A stretch of 64,000 bases of DNA from Pseudomonadota bacterium (GTDB lineage: Bacteria > Pseudomonadota > Gammaproteobacteria > Burkholderiales > Burkholderiaceae_C), in NCBI GenBank assembly GCA_018241265.1, contig JAFEEF010000013.1:124001-188000 (forward strand). The letters are read 5' to 3'. Position numbers and translations under genes: made by a program. The notes beneath the pieces are model-generated. The model worked only from the letters and a program-made list of their open reading frames with translations, was not told where the DNA came from and ran no database searches. The stretch's first letter is position 1; the number at the start of each line of letters is the position of its first letter. This document shows, in pieces, positions 29,691-39,081 of the stretch.

Positions 29691-29902
29691 CATCAGGGGT
29701 ACGGAAAGCGTCTCCGGCGCGCGAGTGCGTCTACCGCCCTTCGTCCTAAACTGCATGAGGGCTTCCCCGCACCCGGGTTGGCCTGTGGGCGCCGCGGTTC
29801 GTTGGATAATCCGTCCCTCGACCGAAAGGCGCCCGGCTGTCACGAGCGGCCCGGCAACTGTGTTAATTTCCGTCGCTTGAGTGCCACTGGAGATCCCAGG
29901 AT

Positions 29903-30559
29903 ATGGATTTTTCGAGACGACAGGCCGACCCGCGACGACATGTCACCGGGATTGCGGTTGTCATTCTTCTGCACCTGATCATCCTGTATGCGCTGGTGAC
30001 GGGGCTGGCCAAGAAGGTCGTCGACGTCGTGCGAGCGCCGATCGAGACCAAGGTCATCGAGGAGATCAAGAAGCCGCCGCCGCCGGCCGAGATCGTGCCG
30101 CCGCCGCCGCCGAAGATGGAGGCGCCTCCGCCGCCGTACATCCCGCCGCCGGAAGTCCAGATCGCGGCGCCGCCGCCGGCGCCGACGATCACTGCGGTGA
30201 CCCAGGCACCGCCGCCGACGACCGTGATCACGCCGCAGGCGCCGCCTGCCGCGCCGGCCCCGGCCGCCCCGCCGGCTCCGCCGAAGGCCGTGACGGCTGC
30301 GGTAGCCTGTTCCAACTACAGCGCCGTGATGGGCGACGCCTCCTTCCCGGGCGAGGCCAAGCGCAAGAACCTCGAGCACGGCACGGCGACGATCCAGTTC
30401 ACGCTGACCGCCGGCGGGGAAGTGACGGACGTCAAGACACTCAACGCATCGAACCCGATCTTCGGCCGCTACAGCGAGCAGATCGTTCAGAAGTACAAGT
30501 GCGCCGGCCAGGGCCAGACGATCACCGTGACCGTGCCGTTCAGCTACAAACTGGAATAA
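29903..30559 (+). CDS. tonB: TonB energy transducer
   Basis: A 218-residue protein. A short cytoplasmic tail and one membrane segment (VTGIAVVILLHLIILYALVT, about 14-33) are followed by a proline-rich periplasmic spacer (about 57-130) and a TonB C-terminal domain with the usual strands (GTATIQFTLTAGGEV, VTVPFSYKLE). TonB carries the proton-motive energy harvested by ExbB/ExbD to outer-membrane receptors. It is the first of five same-strand genes directly after the receptor, so it probably serves that receptor. Confidence 0.92.
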   Translation: MDFSRRQADPRRHVTGIAVVILLHLIILYALVTGLAKKVVDVVRAPIETKVIEEIKKPPPPAEIVPPPPPKMEAPPPPYIPPPEVQIAAPPPAPTITAVTQAPPPTTVITPQAPPAAPAPAAPPAPPKAVTAAVACSNYSAVMGDASFPGEAKRKNLEHGTATIQFTLTAGGEVTDVKTLNASNPIFGRYSEQIVQKYKCAGQGQTITVTVPFSYKLE

Positions 30560-30633
30560 GTGCACGTCCTGCCATCCGCGGATGGCCGTCTCTCGAGATC
30601 CCAAATACAAGCAACTTTCTAGGTAGGAAGAAC

Positions 30634-31521
30634 ATGTCTTTCCGCAATCGCCTTGCCTCGTTCCTCTCGGTCGCTTTTGCCGTCGCCGCGCTCGCGATCG
30701 TGCCCGTCCAACACGCTGTCGCGCAGGATCAGGCTGCATCGGGTGCCGCGCCCGCCGCCGCGGCCTCGTCCGATACCGCCGCCGCGCCCGCTGCCACGCC
30801 GGTGCCGCCGCCGCCGGTGGCCATGTCGAGCAAGGAATCGGTCGACAACCCGTACGGCCTGCAGGCGCTTTGGGCGCAGGGCGACTTCGTCGCCAAGGGC
30901 GTGCTGATCCTGCTCGTGCTGATGAGCATGGGCAGCTGGTACATCATGATCACGAAGCTCTACGAGAGCCTGAAGATGAGCGGCGAGGCGCGTGCCGCCG
31001 GCAAGAGCTTCTTCAAGTCGCCGAACCTCGGCACCGCGGTGAAGTCGCTCAAGGAAGGCAGCGCCTTCCGCTACATCGCCGAAACCGCCGTTTCGGCGAG
31101 CGAGCACCACGAAGGCGAGCTGACCGAGAACATCGACCGCAACAGCTGGGTCACGATGAGCGTGCAGCGCACGCTCGACGACGTCCAGAGCCGCCTGCAG
31201 GATGGCCTCTCGTTCCTCGCGACGGTCGGCTCGACCGCGCCGTTCGTCGGCCTGTTCGGCACGGTCTGGGGCATCTACAACGCGCTGACCGCGATCGGTA
31301 TCGCCGGCCAGGCGTCGATCGACAAGGTGGCCGGCCCGGTGGGCGAAGCGCTGATCATGACCGCGATCGGTCTGGCGGTGGCGGTGCCGGCGGTGCTCGG
31401 CTACAACTGGCTGGTGCGCCGCAACAAGGTCACGATGGAGAAGGTCCGCAGCTTCGGCGCCGATCTGCACGGCGTCCTGCTGGGCGCGGCGATGGGCGCG
31501 CAGACCGCCGGCAACCGCTGA
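30634..31521 (+). CDS. exbB: ExbB proton-channel protein with N-terminal signal and spacer
   Basis: A 295-residue MotA/TolQ/ExbB protein. Residues 1-31 look like a signal or leader peptide (ending AVAQD), and an Ala/Pro-rich spacer runs to about 65. The first membrane segment is GVLILLVLMSMGSWYIMITK. The conserved core is LSFLATVGSTAPFVGLFGTVWGI, and the last segment is ALIMTAIGLAVAVPAVLGYN. ExbB pentamers surround ExbD dimers and conduct protons. GGAAG before the ATG. Second gene of the operon. Confidence 0.93.
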   Translation: MSFRNRLASFLSVAFAVAALAIVPVQHAVAQDQAASGAAPAAAASSDTAAAPAATPVPPPPVAMSSKESVDNPYGLQALWAQGDFVAKGVLILLVLMSMGSWYIMITKLYESLKMSGEARAAGKSFFKSPNLGTAVKSLKEGSAFRYIAETAVSASEHHEGELTENIDRNSWVTMSVQRTLDDVQSRLQDGLSFLATVGSTAPFVGLFGTVWGIYNALTAIGIAGQASIDKVAGPVGEALIMTAIGLAVAVPAVLGYNWLVRRNKVTMEKVRSFGADLHGVLLGAAMGAQTAGNR

Positions 31522-31555
31522 TGCGCGTTGCCCCGAGCGCTAGGAGGTACGCCGC

Positions 31556-31981
31556 ATGGCCATGAACGTAGGCTCCGGTGGCGACGAGGACGAAGTCGTC
31601 TCCGCCATCAACACCACGCCGCTGGTGGACGTGATGCTGGTGCTGCTGATCATCTTCCTGATCACGATACCGGTGGTCCGGCCGACGGTGGCGCTGACGT
31701 TGCCGAAGGAAACCAACATCCCGCGCCAGACCAAGCCCGAGAACATCGAGATCTCGGTCAACAAGGACGGCGACGTCTTCTGGAACGCGAAGCTGGTGCC
31801 CGACAACGAGACGCTGTTCCAGAAGCTCAAGACGATCGCGGTGCTGAATCCGCAGCCGGAAGTGCACATCCGCGGCGACCAGAACGCGCGTTACGAATCG
31901 ATCGGACGCGTGATGTTCGCTTGCCAACGGGCTTCTATCCTGAAGGTGAGCTTCGTCACCGAGCCGCCGCCCAAAGGTTGA
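31556..31981 (+). CDS. exbD: ExbD, first copy
   Basis: A 141-residue protein with one membrane segment near the N-terminus. INTTPLVDVMLVLLIIFLIT contains the protonatable Asp at about residue 25 that drives ExbB. The remainder is the periplasmic peptidoglycan/TonB-contacting domain. It follows exbB by 34 bases. A second ExbD follows; paired ExbD proteins are common in TonB operons of xanthomonads and Burkholderiales and may form a heterodimer. Confidence 0.93.
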   Translation: MAMNVGSGGDEDEVVSAINTTPLVDVMLVLLIIFLITIPVVRPTVALTLPKETNIPRQTKPENIEISVNKDGDVFWNAKLVPDNETLFQKLKTIAVLNPQPEVHIRGDQNARYESIGRVMFACQRASILKVSFVTEPPPKG

Positions 31982-32066
31982 TGGCAAAGCGTTCGACGCT
32001 CAATGAAATCGGCGGCGCGCGGCTGGCCGGCACAGCCGGCGCCGCGCGTTCGCGGGAGAACCAGAC

Positions 32067-32498
32067 ATGGCCATGAATGTCGGCTCGGGCAGCGGCTCGG
32101 GCGAAGCCGAACCGATGATGGACATCAACACCACGCCGCTCATCGACGTGATGCTGGTGCTGATCATCATGCTGATCATCACGATCCCGGTGCAGCTGCA
32201 CTCGGTCAACCTCAACATGCCGGCCGGCAATCCGCCGCCGCCGCTCAAGGAGCCGACGGTCGTCACGATCGACGTCGACTTCGACGGCACGATCCTCTGG
32301 AACGGCGAGACGATTCCGTCGCGCGCCGCTCTCCAGGCCAAGCTGGCCGAGGCGGCGGCGCAGCCGGATCAGCCGGAAGTGCACGTGCGGCCGAACAAAC
32401 TCGTCGAGTACCGGTACGTCGCCGAAGTCTTGGCCGAAGCCCAGCGTCTGGGCGTGACCAAGCTCGGCATGGTGGGCAACGAGCAGTTCATCAAGTAG
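32067..32498 (+). CDS. exbD: ExbD, second copy
   Basis: A 143-residue paralogue of the preceding ExbD, with almost the same leader (MAMNVGSGS) and membrane segment (INTTPLIDVMLVLIIMLIIT), including the essential Asp. The periplasmic part has diverged. The similarity of the first 40 codons points to an old tandem duplication. Fourth gene of the operon. Confidence 0.93.
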   Translation: MAMNVGSGSGSGEAEPMMDINTTPLIDVMLVLIIMLIITIPVQLHSVNLNMPAGNPPPPLKEPTVVTIDVDFDGTILWNGETIPSRAALQAKLAEAAAQPDQPEVHVRPNKLVEYRYVAEVLAEAQRLGVTKLGMVGNEQFIK

Positions 32499-32556
32499 CG
32501 GCGTCCCTGTACCCCGGACTCCCACTGGACTCTCTCGATATCGGATACGCAGCAGC

Positions 32557-33786
32557 ATGACTTCCCGTTCGCATTTCCCGCTCCGATCGATCGTCCTGTC
32601 CATCGCACTCGCCTGCGGCATGGCCCATGCGCAGGAGGCGCTGCGGCCGGAGGTCGGCAAGCCGCTGCAGGCCGCTCAGGAACTGATCAAGGCCGGCAAG
32701 TTCAAGGAGGCGCTCGTCAAGGTGCGCGACGCCGATGCCGTGAGCGGCAAGAACGCCAACGAGACGCTGATGGTCGAGCGCATGCGCATCGCCGCGGCAT
32801 CGGGCGCCGGCGACGTGGACACCGCGGCCAAGGGCTTCGAGGCCGTCAATGCGTCGGGCAAGCTGTCGGCTGCCGACAAGCAGCGCATGATCGAGTCGAT
32901 CGCCGGCAGCTACTACCGCGCGAAAGATTACGCCAAGGCGTATCAGTGGTATCAGCGTTATTTCAAGGAAGGCGGCACGAACGCCGCGAACCGGACGCTG
33001 CTCGTCCAGACGCAATATCTCACCGGCGACTTCGCCGGCGTCGAGAAGGACGTGATGGCCTCGATTCAGGCCACCGAGAAGGCCGGCGGCACGCCGTCCG
33101 AAGACCAGATCAACCTGCTGATGAACGCGGCCATCAAGCAGAACGACATCGGCGGCGAGACCTTCGCGCTCGAGCGCCTCGTGACCTACTACCCGAAGAA
33201 GGAGTACTGGGTCACGCTGATGAACCGCCTGCAGCGCAAGCCGACGTTCTCCGATCGGCTGTCGCTCGATGCCTATCGGCTGTCGCTCGCCACCGGCGGC
33301 ATGACGGCGGCGAACGACTTCAGCGAGATGGCGCAGCTCTCGCTGCAGGCCGGCTACCCGTACGAAGCCAAGCAGGTCGTCGACAAGGGCTTTGCGGCCG
33401 GTGCGCTCGGGACCGGCGCGGAAGCCGAGCGCCACAAGCGCCTGCGCGACCTCGTCACCAAGCGCCTCGCCGAGTACCAGAAGACCGCGCTCGACGACGA
33501 GAAGCAGGCCGCCGAACAGAAGGACGGCAACGACCTGATCACGATCGGCATGAACGTCGTGTTCAGCGGCGACAAGGCGCGCGGCGTGAAGCTGATGCAG
33601 GAGGCCATCGCGAAGGACAGCCTGAAGCGCCCTGAGGATGCCAAGCTGCACCTCGGGATCGCGCAACTGATCGCCGGCGACAACGCCAAGGCGCAGGCGA
33701 CGCTGAAGACGGTGCAGGGCACGGACGGCACGGCCGATCTGGCGCGGTTGTGGTCGCTGTACGCGCGCCGCAACAAGGTGAGCTGA
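32557..33786 (+). CDS. Periplasmic TPR-repeat protein of the TonB operon
   Basis: A 409-residue protein with a signal peptide (MTSRSHFPLRSIVLSIALAC..., cleavage near AHA-Q at 26). The body is all-helical with degenerate tetratricopeptide repeats, for example KPLQAAQELIKAGKFKEALV and SYYRAKDYAKAYQWYQRY. TPR proteins act as docking scaffolds. Its place at the end of the tonB-exbB-exbD-exbD set suggests a partner of that system, perhaps bridging TonB to the cell wall or receptor (inference). A strong hairpin follows the stop. Confidence 0.78.
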   Translation: MTSRSHFPLRSIVLSIALACGMAHAQEALRPEVGKPLQAAQELIKAGKFKEALVKVRDADAVSGKNANETLMVERMRIAAASGAGDVDTAAKGFEAVNASGKLSAADKQRMIESIAGSYYRAKDYAKAYQWYQRYFKEGGTNAANRTLLVQTQYLTGDFAGVEKDVMASIQATEKAGGTPSEDQINLLMNAAIKQNDIGGETFALERLVTYYPKKEYWVTLMNRLQRKPTFSDRLSLDAYRLSLATGGMTAANDFSEMAQLSLQAGYPYEAKQVVDKGFAAGALGTGAEAERHKRLRDLVTKRLAEYQKTALDDEKQAAEQKDGNDLITIGMNVVFSGDKARGVKLMQEAIAKDSLKRPEDAKLHLGIAQLIAGDNAKAQATLKTVQGTDGTADLARLWSLYARRNKVS

Positions 33787-33828
33787 GCGCCCGCGCAGAA
33801 CCTTGATCCCGGACGCGGGCGCCTTTAC
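33787..33828. terminator. Terminator at the end of the tonB operon
   Basis: GCGCCCGCG and CGCGGGCGC form a perfect 9-bp stem around an 18-base loop, followed by CTTTACTT. It starts directly after the TPR stop and reaches the stop of the convergent dehydrogenase gene, so it may serve both. Confidence 0.65.
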
Positions 33829-34583
33829 TTCGGCGCCAGCCGGATCGCGCCATCCAGGCGGATCACTTCGCCGTTCAGCATGTCGTTGGTGACGATCTGG
33901 TGCACCAGCTTCGCGTAGTCGGCCGGCGTGCCGAGCCGGCTCGGGAACGGCACGCTGGCCGCCAATGCGTTTTGCACCTCGGCCGGCATGCCGAACAGCA
34001 TCGGCGTACCGAAGATGCCCGGCGCGATCGTCATGTTGCGGATGCCGCTGCGCGCGAGGTCACGCGCGATCGGCAGGGTCATGCCGACGACGCCACCCTT
34101 GGATGCCGCATAGGCGGCCTGGCCGATCTGCCCGTCGTAGGCCGCGACGCTGGCCGTGGAGATCAAGACGCCGCGCTCGCCCGTCGCTTCGGGCTCGTTC
34201 TTCGACATCGCCGCGGCGGCCAGGCGAATCATGTTGAAGCTGCCGACGAGGTTCACCATCACGACCTTGGTGAAGGTGTGCAGCGGATGCGCGCCTTCCT
34301 TGCCGACCGTCTTGATCGCCGGCGCGATGCCGGCGCAGTTGACGAGCCCCATCAGCTTGCCGAGCGACACGGCCCGGTCGACCGCTGCTTGCGCGTCCGC
34401 TTCCTGGCTCACGTCGCAGCGCACGAAGCTGCCGCCGAGTTCGGCCGCGACCTCGGCCCCGCGCTCGGCCTGCAGGTCGGCGATCACGACCTTGCCGCCG
34501 TGCCCGGCGAGCATGCGCGCGGTGCCTTCGCCCAGCCCCGACGCCCCGCCGGTGACGATGAAAACCTTGCCTGCGATATCCAT
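33825..34583 (-). CDS. 3-hydroxyacyl-CoA dehydrogenase type II (SDR)
   Basis: A 252-residue short-chain dehydrogenase of the HSD17B10-like group. NAD-binding motif [10 protein letters not shown] (12-21), Asp in IADLQ for NAD preference, NCAGIAPA, and the catalytic Ser-Tyr-Lys set ([15 protein letters not shown]). It oxidises 3-hydroxyacyl-CoA, including 2-methyl-3-hydroxybutyryl-CoA in isoleucine breakdown. The start at 34583 has AAGGAG eight bases upstream; the open frame before it is not coding. It follows the adk gene on the minus strand after 180 bases, so it may be a separate unit. Confidence 0.88.
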   Translation of the reverse strand: MDIAGKVFIVTGGASGLGEGTARMLAGHGGKVVIADLQAERGAEVAAELGGSFVRCDVSQEADAQAAVDRAVSLGKLMGLVNCAGIAPAIKTVGKEGAHPLHTFTKVVMVNLVGSFNMIRLAAAAMSKNEPEATGERGVLISTASVAAYDGQIGQAAYAASKGGVVGMTLPIARDLARSGIRNMTIAPGIFGTPMLFGMPAEVQNALAASVPFPSRLGTPADYAKLVHQIVTNDMLNGEVIRLDGAIRLAPK

Positions 34584-34764
34584 TCGTATGCTCCTTGCTT
34601 CAGAGACGCCCACCGGGCGTCCGCGGCGCTCGACCTTCCACGGCGACGGCCTTGCAGCGGACCCGCAGGGCCGGTCCACGCGAGATCTTGATCGGTTCGG
34701 TGTGCGATGCGGACCGCGCCCCGCGCGGCGGGCGATTGGGATAAGAAGATTGGGATAGGAAGCG

Positions 34765-35505
<741 letters not shown>

Positions 35506-35577
35506 TCATTGATCCGCGTCATCGCGCCGACCCGCGGCAGACCCCGCGCCGGCGCTGCGTTCGGCGCGAAGGAGCCT

Positions 35578-36333
35578 TCAGCGGAACAACGCCTGCACCC
35601 GCTCCAGATCCTCGGGCGTATCGACGCCCGGGCCGGGCTGTTCGTCGCTGACGTGGACCGCGATGCGTTCGCCGTGCCACAGCACGCGCAACTGCTCGAG
35701 CGCCTCGATGCGCTCGAGCGGACTCACGGGCAGCTGCGGGAAGCGCCGAAGGAAGCCGGCCTGGTACGCATAGATGCCCATGTGACGGAGCGGCGCCGGA
35801 TCGTCCGGGACGATCTGCCCGGCGCTGCGGCCGTCGCGCCACCACGGGATCGCGGCGCGCGAGAAGTAGAGCGCTCGGCTCTGCGCATCGAGCACCACCT
35901 TCACGATGTTCGGGTTGTCGAGTTCGTCGGCGGCATGGATGCGGTGCGCGGCGGTGCTCATCACGCAGTCGGCGGCGCGCTCGGACAGCAACGACGCACA
36001 GGCGTCGATGAGGCCGGGCGCGATCAGCGGCTCGTCACCCTGAACGTTGACGACGATGTCGGTGCCGGCGAGTCCGAGCAGTTCGCAGGCTTCGGCGAGG
36101 CGATCGCTGCCGGTCGGATGGTCGTTGCGCGTCAGCAGCGCCGTGATGCCGTGGGCGCGGCAGGCTGCGACGATGTCTTCGTGGTCGGCCGCGACGACGA
36201 CCGCTCGAGCTGCCGAGCCGGCGGCGCGCTGCGCCACGCGCACCACCATCGGCACGCCGCCCAGATCGGCGAGCGGCTTGTTCGGCAGGCGCGTCGACGC
36301 CAGGCGCGCCGGAATCAGGACGGTGAACTTCAC
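35578..36333 (-). CDS. kdsB: CMP-KDO synthetase
   Basis: A 251-residue cytidylyltransferase that activates KDO with CTP for lipopolysaccharide core synthesis. The N-terminus [20 protein letters not shown] is diagnostic, with NVQGDEPLI and a [10 protein letters not shown] motif further on. The GTG at 36333 overlaps the stop of the upstream Trm112-like gene by four bases (GTGA), so the start is well supported. Together with lpxK it serves outer-membrane assembly. Confidence 0.96.
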   Translation of the reverse strand: MKFTVLIPARLASTRLPNKPLADLGGVPMVVRVAQRAAGSAARAVVVAADHEDIVAACRAHGITALLTRNDHPTGSDRLAEACELLGLAGTDIVVNVQGDEPLIAPGLIDACASLLSERAADCVMSTAAHRIHAADELDNPNIVKVVLDAQSRALYFSRAAIPWWRDGRSAGQIVPDDPAPLRHMGIYAYQAGFLRRFPQLPVSPLERIEALEQLRVLWHGERIAVHVSDEQPGPGVDTPEDLERVQALFR

Positions 36334-36530
36334 GGCGTCGATGCCGTGGGCGCGTCGTCCAGGCTGCGCGCCTCGCCCTCGAGCATCACCGGGATGCCGT
36401 CGCGCACTGGAAAGGCGAGGCGATCGGCGCGGCATACGAGCTCGGGTTGCTCCTGCAGCGGCGGCCGCAGGTATTCGAGCGGTCCCTTGCAGATCGGGCA
36501 GACGAGCAGTTCAAGCAGGCGGACTTCCAT
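36330..36530 (-). CDS. Trm112/YcaR-family small zinc-ribbon-like protein
   Basis: A 66-residue protein that begins [20 protein letters not shown]. It keeps the CPxCK motif, a third Cys in ELVCRAD and the ending [16 protein letters not shown] typical of the UPF0434/YcaR group. Its partner proteins in bacteria are not settled; eukaryotic Trm112 activates methyltransferases. It overlaps lpxK by 20 bases and kdsB by four, so it is tightly embedded in the operon, as in many proteobacteria. Confidence 0.92.
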   Translation of the reverse strand: MEVRLLELLVCPICKGPLEYLRPPLQEQPELVCRADRLAFPVRDGIPVMLEGEARSLDDAPTASTP

Positions 36531-37632
36531 CGCGTATTCCGGGCGCTGCATCGTGCAGCAGAGCGAGCAGGGCCTGCTCGAACGCAGGCTCCAGCGCGAA
36601 GTCTAGCGGCGCGACCCAGACGCGTGTCGTGCCGGCGGGCGGATCGACGAGCTTGACCGCGTCCTTCTCGGTCACGATGACGTCGGTGCCATCGGCCGGC
36701 CACGGCAGCGGTGGACGCAGCGGATCGTGGTCGGGGAGCGCGACCGCATCGATGCTCAGCCCTTCGGCGCGCAGCGACGCGAAGAACCGGTCCGGACGCG
36801 CGATGCCGGCCACGGCGCGCACCGGGCACCCGCGCAGCGCGTGCAGCGCGGCCATCGAAGGCGACGCACCGGCATGCCACTCGCCCAGCAACGCGATGCC
36901 TGCGAGGCCGCGCCGCGCCACGTGGCCCGGCAGCGGCGTGCTCGGCCGCGCGGCGTTGTAGAGCACGAGGCTCTTCGCAGGGACGTGCGGCGGCAGTGCC
37001 TCGCGCAGCGGGCCGGCCGGCAGCAGCCAGCCGTTGCCCGCGCCGCGCTCGTCGAAGACCAGCACCTGCACATCGCGCTCCAACGCGAGATGCTGCAGGC
37101 CGTCGTCGCTGACGATGACGTCGACGGCGGGATGCGCTTCGAGCAGCGCGCGGCCGGCCGCCGCACGGTCGCGGCCGACGACCAGCGGCGCACCGGTGCG
37201 GCGATGCAGCAGCGCCGGCTCGTCGCCGCTGTCGCTCGCGGGCGTATCGGCGGTGACGTCGACCAGCGCGCTTCCGGGCCGTCCATAGCCGCGCGAGACG
37301 ATGCCCGGCGTGTAGCCGTGGCGACGCAGCAAATCGACCAAGGCGATCACGGTCGGTGTCTTGCCGGCGCCGCCGGCAACGAGGTTGCCGACCACGATGA
37401 CGGGGCGCGCCAAGCGCGTGGTACGCGCCCAGCCGAGCCGGTAGGCGACGCGTCGCAGGGCGGCCGCGACGCCAAAGGTCAACGCCAGCGGCAACAGTGC
37501 GACCGCCAGCGGTCCGCGCGTCAGCCACGCGTGCTGCAGTCCGGCTGCGGCCGACTCAGGGGCTGCGAGTCCTTCTCTTCGCCTAAGACCGCGAAGCCCC
37601 TGAGCCGAGTCGCCTGCGCTGCGCAGTTTCAT
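36511..37632 (-). CDS. lpxK: Tetraacyldisaccharide 4'-kinase
   Basis: A 373-residue membrane-bound kinase that phosphorylates the lipid A precursor. Core motifs: [20 protein letters not shown] (82-93 P-loop), [31 protein letters not shown] and TEKDAVK. The first membrane stretch is [18 protein letters not shown]. The family normally begins near residue 31 here ([11 protein letters not shown]). The preceding ~25 residues are encoded by a dispersed hairpin repeat (37555-37620). The ATG at 37632 has GAGG seven bases upstream, so the extension may well be translated. It follows exbD by 20 bases. Confidence 0.92.
   Translation of the reverse strand: MKLRSAGDSAQGLRGLRRREGLAAPESAAAGLQHAWLTRGPLAVALLPLALTFGVAAALRRVAYRLGWARTTRLARPVIVVGNLVAGGAGKTPTVIALVDLLRRHGYTPGIVSRGYGRPGSALVDVTADTPASDSGDEPALLHRRTGAPLVVGRDRAAAGRALLEAHPAVDVIVSDDGLQHLALERDVQVLVFDERGAGNGWLLPAGPLREALPPHVPAKSLVLYNAARPSTPLPGHVARRGLAGIALLGEWHAGASPSMAALHALRGCPVRAVAGIARPDRFFASLRAEGLSIDAVALPDHDPLRPPLPWPADGTDVIVTEKDAVKLVDPPAGTTRVWVAPLDFALEPAFEQALLALLHDAAPGIRDGSPPA
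37555..37620 (-). repeat. Structured dispersed repeat, copy 2, inside the lpxK start
   Basis: Read on the minus strand: AGCGCAGGCGACTCG (37620-37606, identical to copy 1), stem arm CTCAGGGGCT, an inner hairpin TTCGC/GCGAA, and the closing arm AGCCCCTGAG. The outer stem is a perfect 10-bp match. Compared with copy 1 the stem differs by changes that keep pairing. It encodes about residues 5-26 of LpxK. Confidence 0.65.
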
Positions 37633-37652
37633 AGGCGCCTCGCTCCGGCGAC

Positions 37653-38081
37653 TCAGTGCGCGTCACCGCCGGCGGAGGTCTGCGTCGCGAACGTCAGGTG
37701 CGCGAGGCCCGCGCGCCGTGCGGCGTCCATGACGTTGATGACGCTCTGGTGCGCGGCGGTCGCGTCGGCGGAGATGATGACCATCGCGTCGCTCGAGCCG
37801 GCCGCTGCGGCGCCGAGCTCTGCGGCCAGCACGTCGACGCTGCGTCCGTCGACCGCCTTGCGATTGACCGCATAGCGCCCGTCGGCCGACACCGCGACGA
37901 TGATTTCATGCGGCCGGTCGCGCGCCTTGTCGGCGTCGGCCGTCGGCAGCGTGACCTGCAACTCGGTGAACTTCGAATAGGTCGTCGACAGCATCAGGAA
38001 GATCAGGATCACCAGCAGCACGTCGATGAACGGGATCAGGTTGATCTCCGGATCGTCCGGACGAGGCTTGCGGAAGTTCAT
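37653..38081 (-). CDS. exbD: ExbD/TolR-family protein of the lpxK operon
   Basis: A 142-residue protein that begins MNFRKPRPDDPEINLIPFID. The membrane segment (INLIPFIDVLLVILIFLMLS) holds the essential Asp. The periplasmic domain follows. It pairs with the ExbB just upstream (13-base gap). In Burkholderiales this exbB-exbD pair is regularly found before lpxK; it may power TonB or Tol-type envelope processes. It is only distantly similar to the two ExbD proteins at 31.6-32.5 kb. Confidence 0.93.
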   Translation of the reverse strand: MNFRKPRPDDPEINLIPFIDVLLVILIFLMLSTTYSKFTELQVTLPTADADKARDRPHEIIVAVSADGRYAVNRKAVDGRSVDVLAAELGAAAAGSSDAMVIISADATAAHQSVINVMDAARRAGLAHLTFATQTSAGGDAH

Positions 38082-38094
38082 CGCCAACGGTCGG

Positions 38095-38730
38095 TCAGCC
38101 GGGAGCGCGCGGCACGGCAAAACGCAGCAGGTGCGGCACGAGGCGGTCGGCGGCCTGCTCCATGTCGAGCGTGTAGGCGTCGATCAAGCCTCGGAAATAG
38201 CGGTAGAACATCAGCGACGGGATCGCGATCATCAGCCCGAACGCGGTGTTGTAGAGCGCCACCGAGATGCCGTGGGCGAGCAGCGCCGGATTGCTGCCGC
38301 CGGTCGGTGCCTGCGAGCCGAAGATCTCGATCATCCCGATGACCGTACCCATCAGGCCGAGCAAGGGCGCGGCCGATGCGATGGTGCCGAGCGCATTCAG
38401 GTAGCGCTCCATGCGGTGCACCGCGGCGCGTCCGGCCGATTCGAACGCGCCACGCAGCCCGGGCTCGGCGATGCGCGGCTCGGCGATCACGGCCCGCACG
38501 CCGGTCGCCAGCACGCTGCCGAGCACCGAGTTGTCGGCGAGCTTGTTGACGACATCGGGCGCCGGCAGGTTCGCCCGCGTCACCGAGAGCACCTCGTCGA
38601 GCAGGCGCGGCGGCACGACGCGCGCCGGCCTGAGGCTCGAGAGGCGCTCGATCACGATGGCCAGCGCGGCAATGGAGCACAGCAGCAACGGCCAGATCGG
38701 CCAACCTGCGGCTTGTATGATCGAAAACAA
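38095..38730 (-). CDS. exbB: ExbB/TolQ-family protein of the lpxK operon
   Basis: A 211-residue MotA/TolQ/ExbB protein. First membrane segment IWPLLLCSIAALAIVIERL; conserved core LGTIASAAPLLGLMGTVIGMIE; last segment LYNTAFGLMIAIPSLMFYRY. The start is a TTG at 38730; GAGG ends six bases before it, and no in-frame ATG or GTG gives a better fit. It is the first gene of the minus-strand envelope cluster, so its promoter lies in 38731-39081. Confidence 0.92.
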   Translation of the reverse strand: MFSIIQAAGWPIWPLLLCSIAALAIVIERLSSLRPARVVPPRLLDEVLSVTRANLPAPDVVNKLADNSVLGSVLATGVRAVIAEPRIAEPGLRGAFESAGRAAVHRMERYLNALGTIASAAPLLGLMGTVIGMIEIFGSQAPTGGSNPALLAHGISVALYNTAFGLMIAIPSLMFYRYFRGLIDAYTLDMEQAADRLVPHLLRFAVPRAPG

Positions 38731-38882
38731 TCTTCCCCTCGACGTGCCGACGCTCTTCGAAGACGGGCGATTATGGCGCGAAGGATGGAGCCTCCCGGAC
38801 GGGGCCTCGGTGCTTGGACGGGCATGCGGCCGCGGCGCGTCCGACGGGTCGCTCGGCGGCGGCCGGAGCCATCCACCGCAAT

Positions 38883-38903
38883 TGTGGATAACTTTGTGGG
38901 TAA
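38883..38903 (-). promoter_or_regulatory. Two DnaA-box-like sites between exbB and xseA
   Basis: TGTGGATAA (38883-38891) is a perfect DnaA box read on the minus strand (TTATCCACA). TGTGGGTAA (38895-38903) is a one-mismatch copy in the same direction, four bases later. The whole divergent gap 38731-39081 has no gene. The boxes lie in its middle, with AT-rich DNA (AAACTTTAGGCAGAAAAAAT) closer to xseA. They could place one of the two genes under DnaA control, or be chance. Confidence 0.4.
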
Positions 38904-39081
38904 CGCCATGCCGTCGCGCCGCAAGCCTTGTACGTACGCGGCGCGGCCTAGATTGCTCAAACTTTAGGCAGAAAAAATCGCTTGTAAATCATGCGCTTGC
39001 ACGAAGATGACAGCGGCGTGACAGGGCTGCCGGCGGCTCGCCTGACGCGGTCTGCGCTTGTGGAGTTCTGGCCGGCAAGCG

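Noticed and set aside
38883-38903. Chromosomal origin of replication
   Set aside because: Only two DnaA-like boxes, no dnaA/dnaN/gidA genes and no AT-rich 13-mer block typical of oriC.
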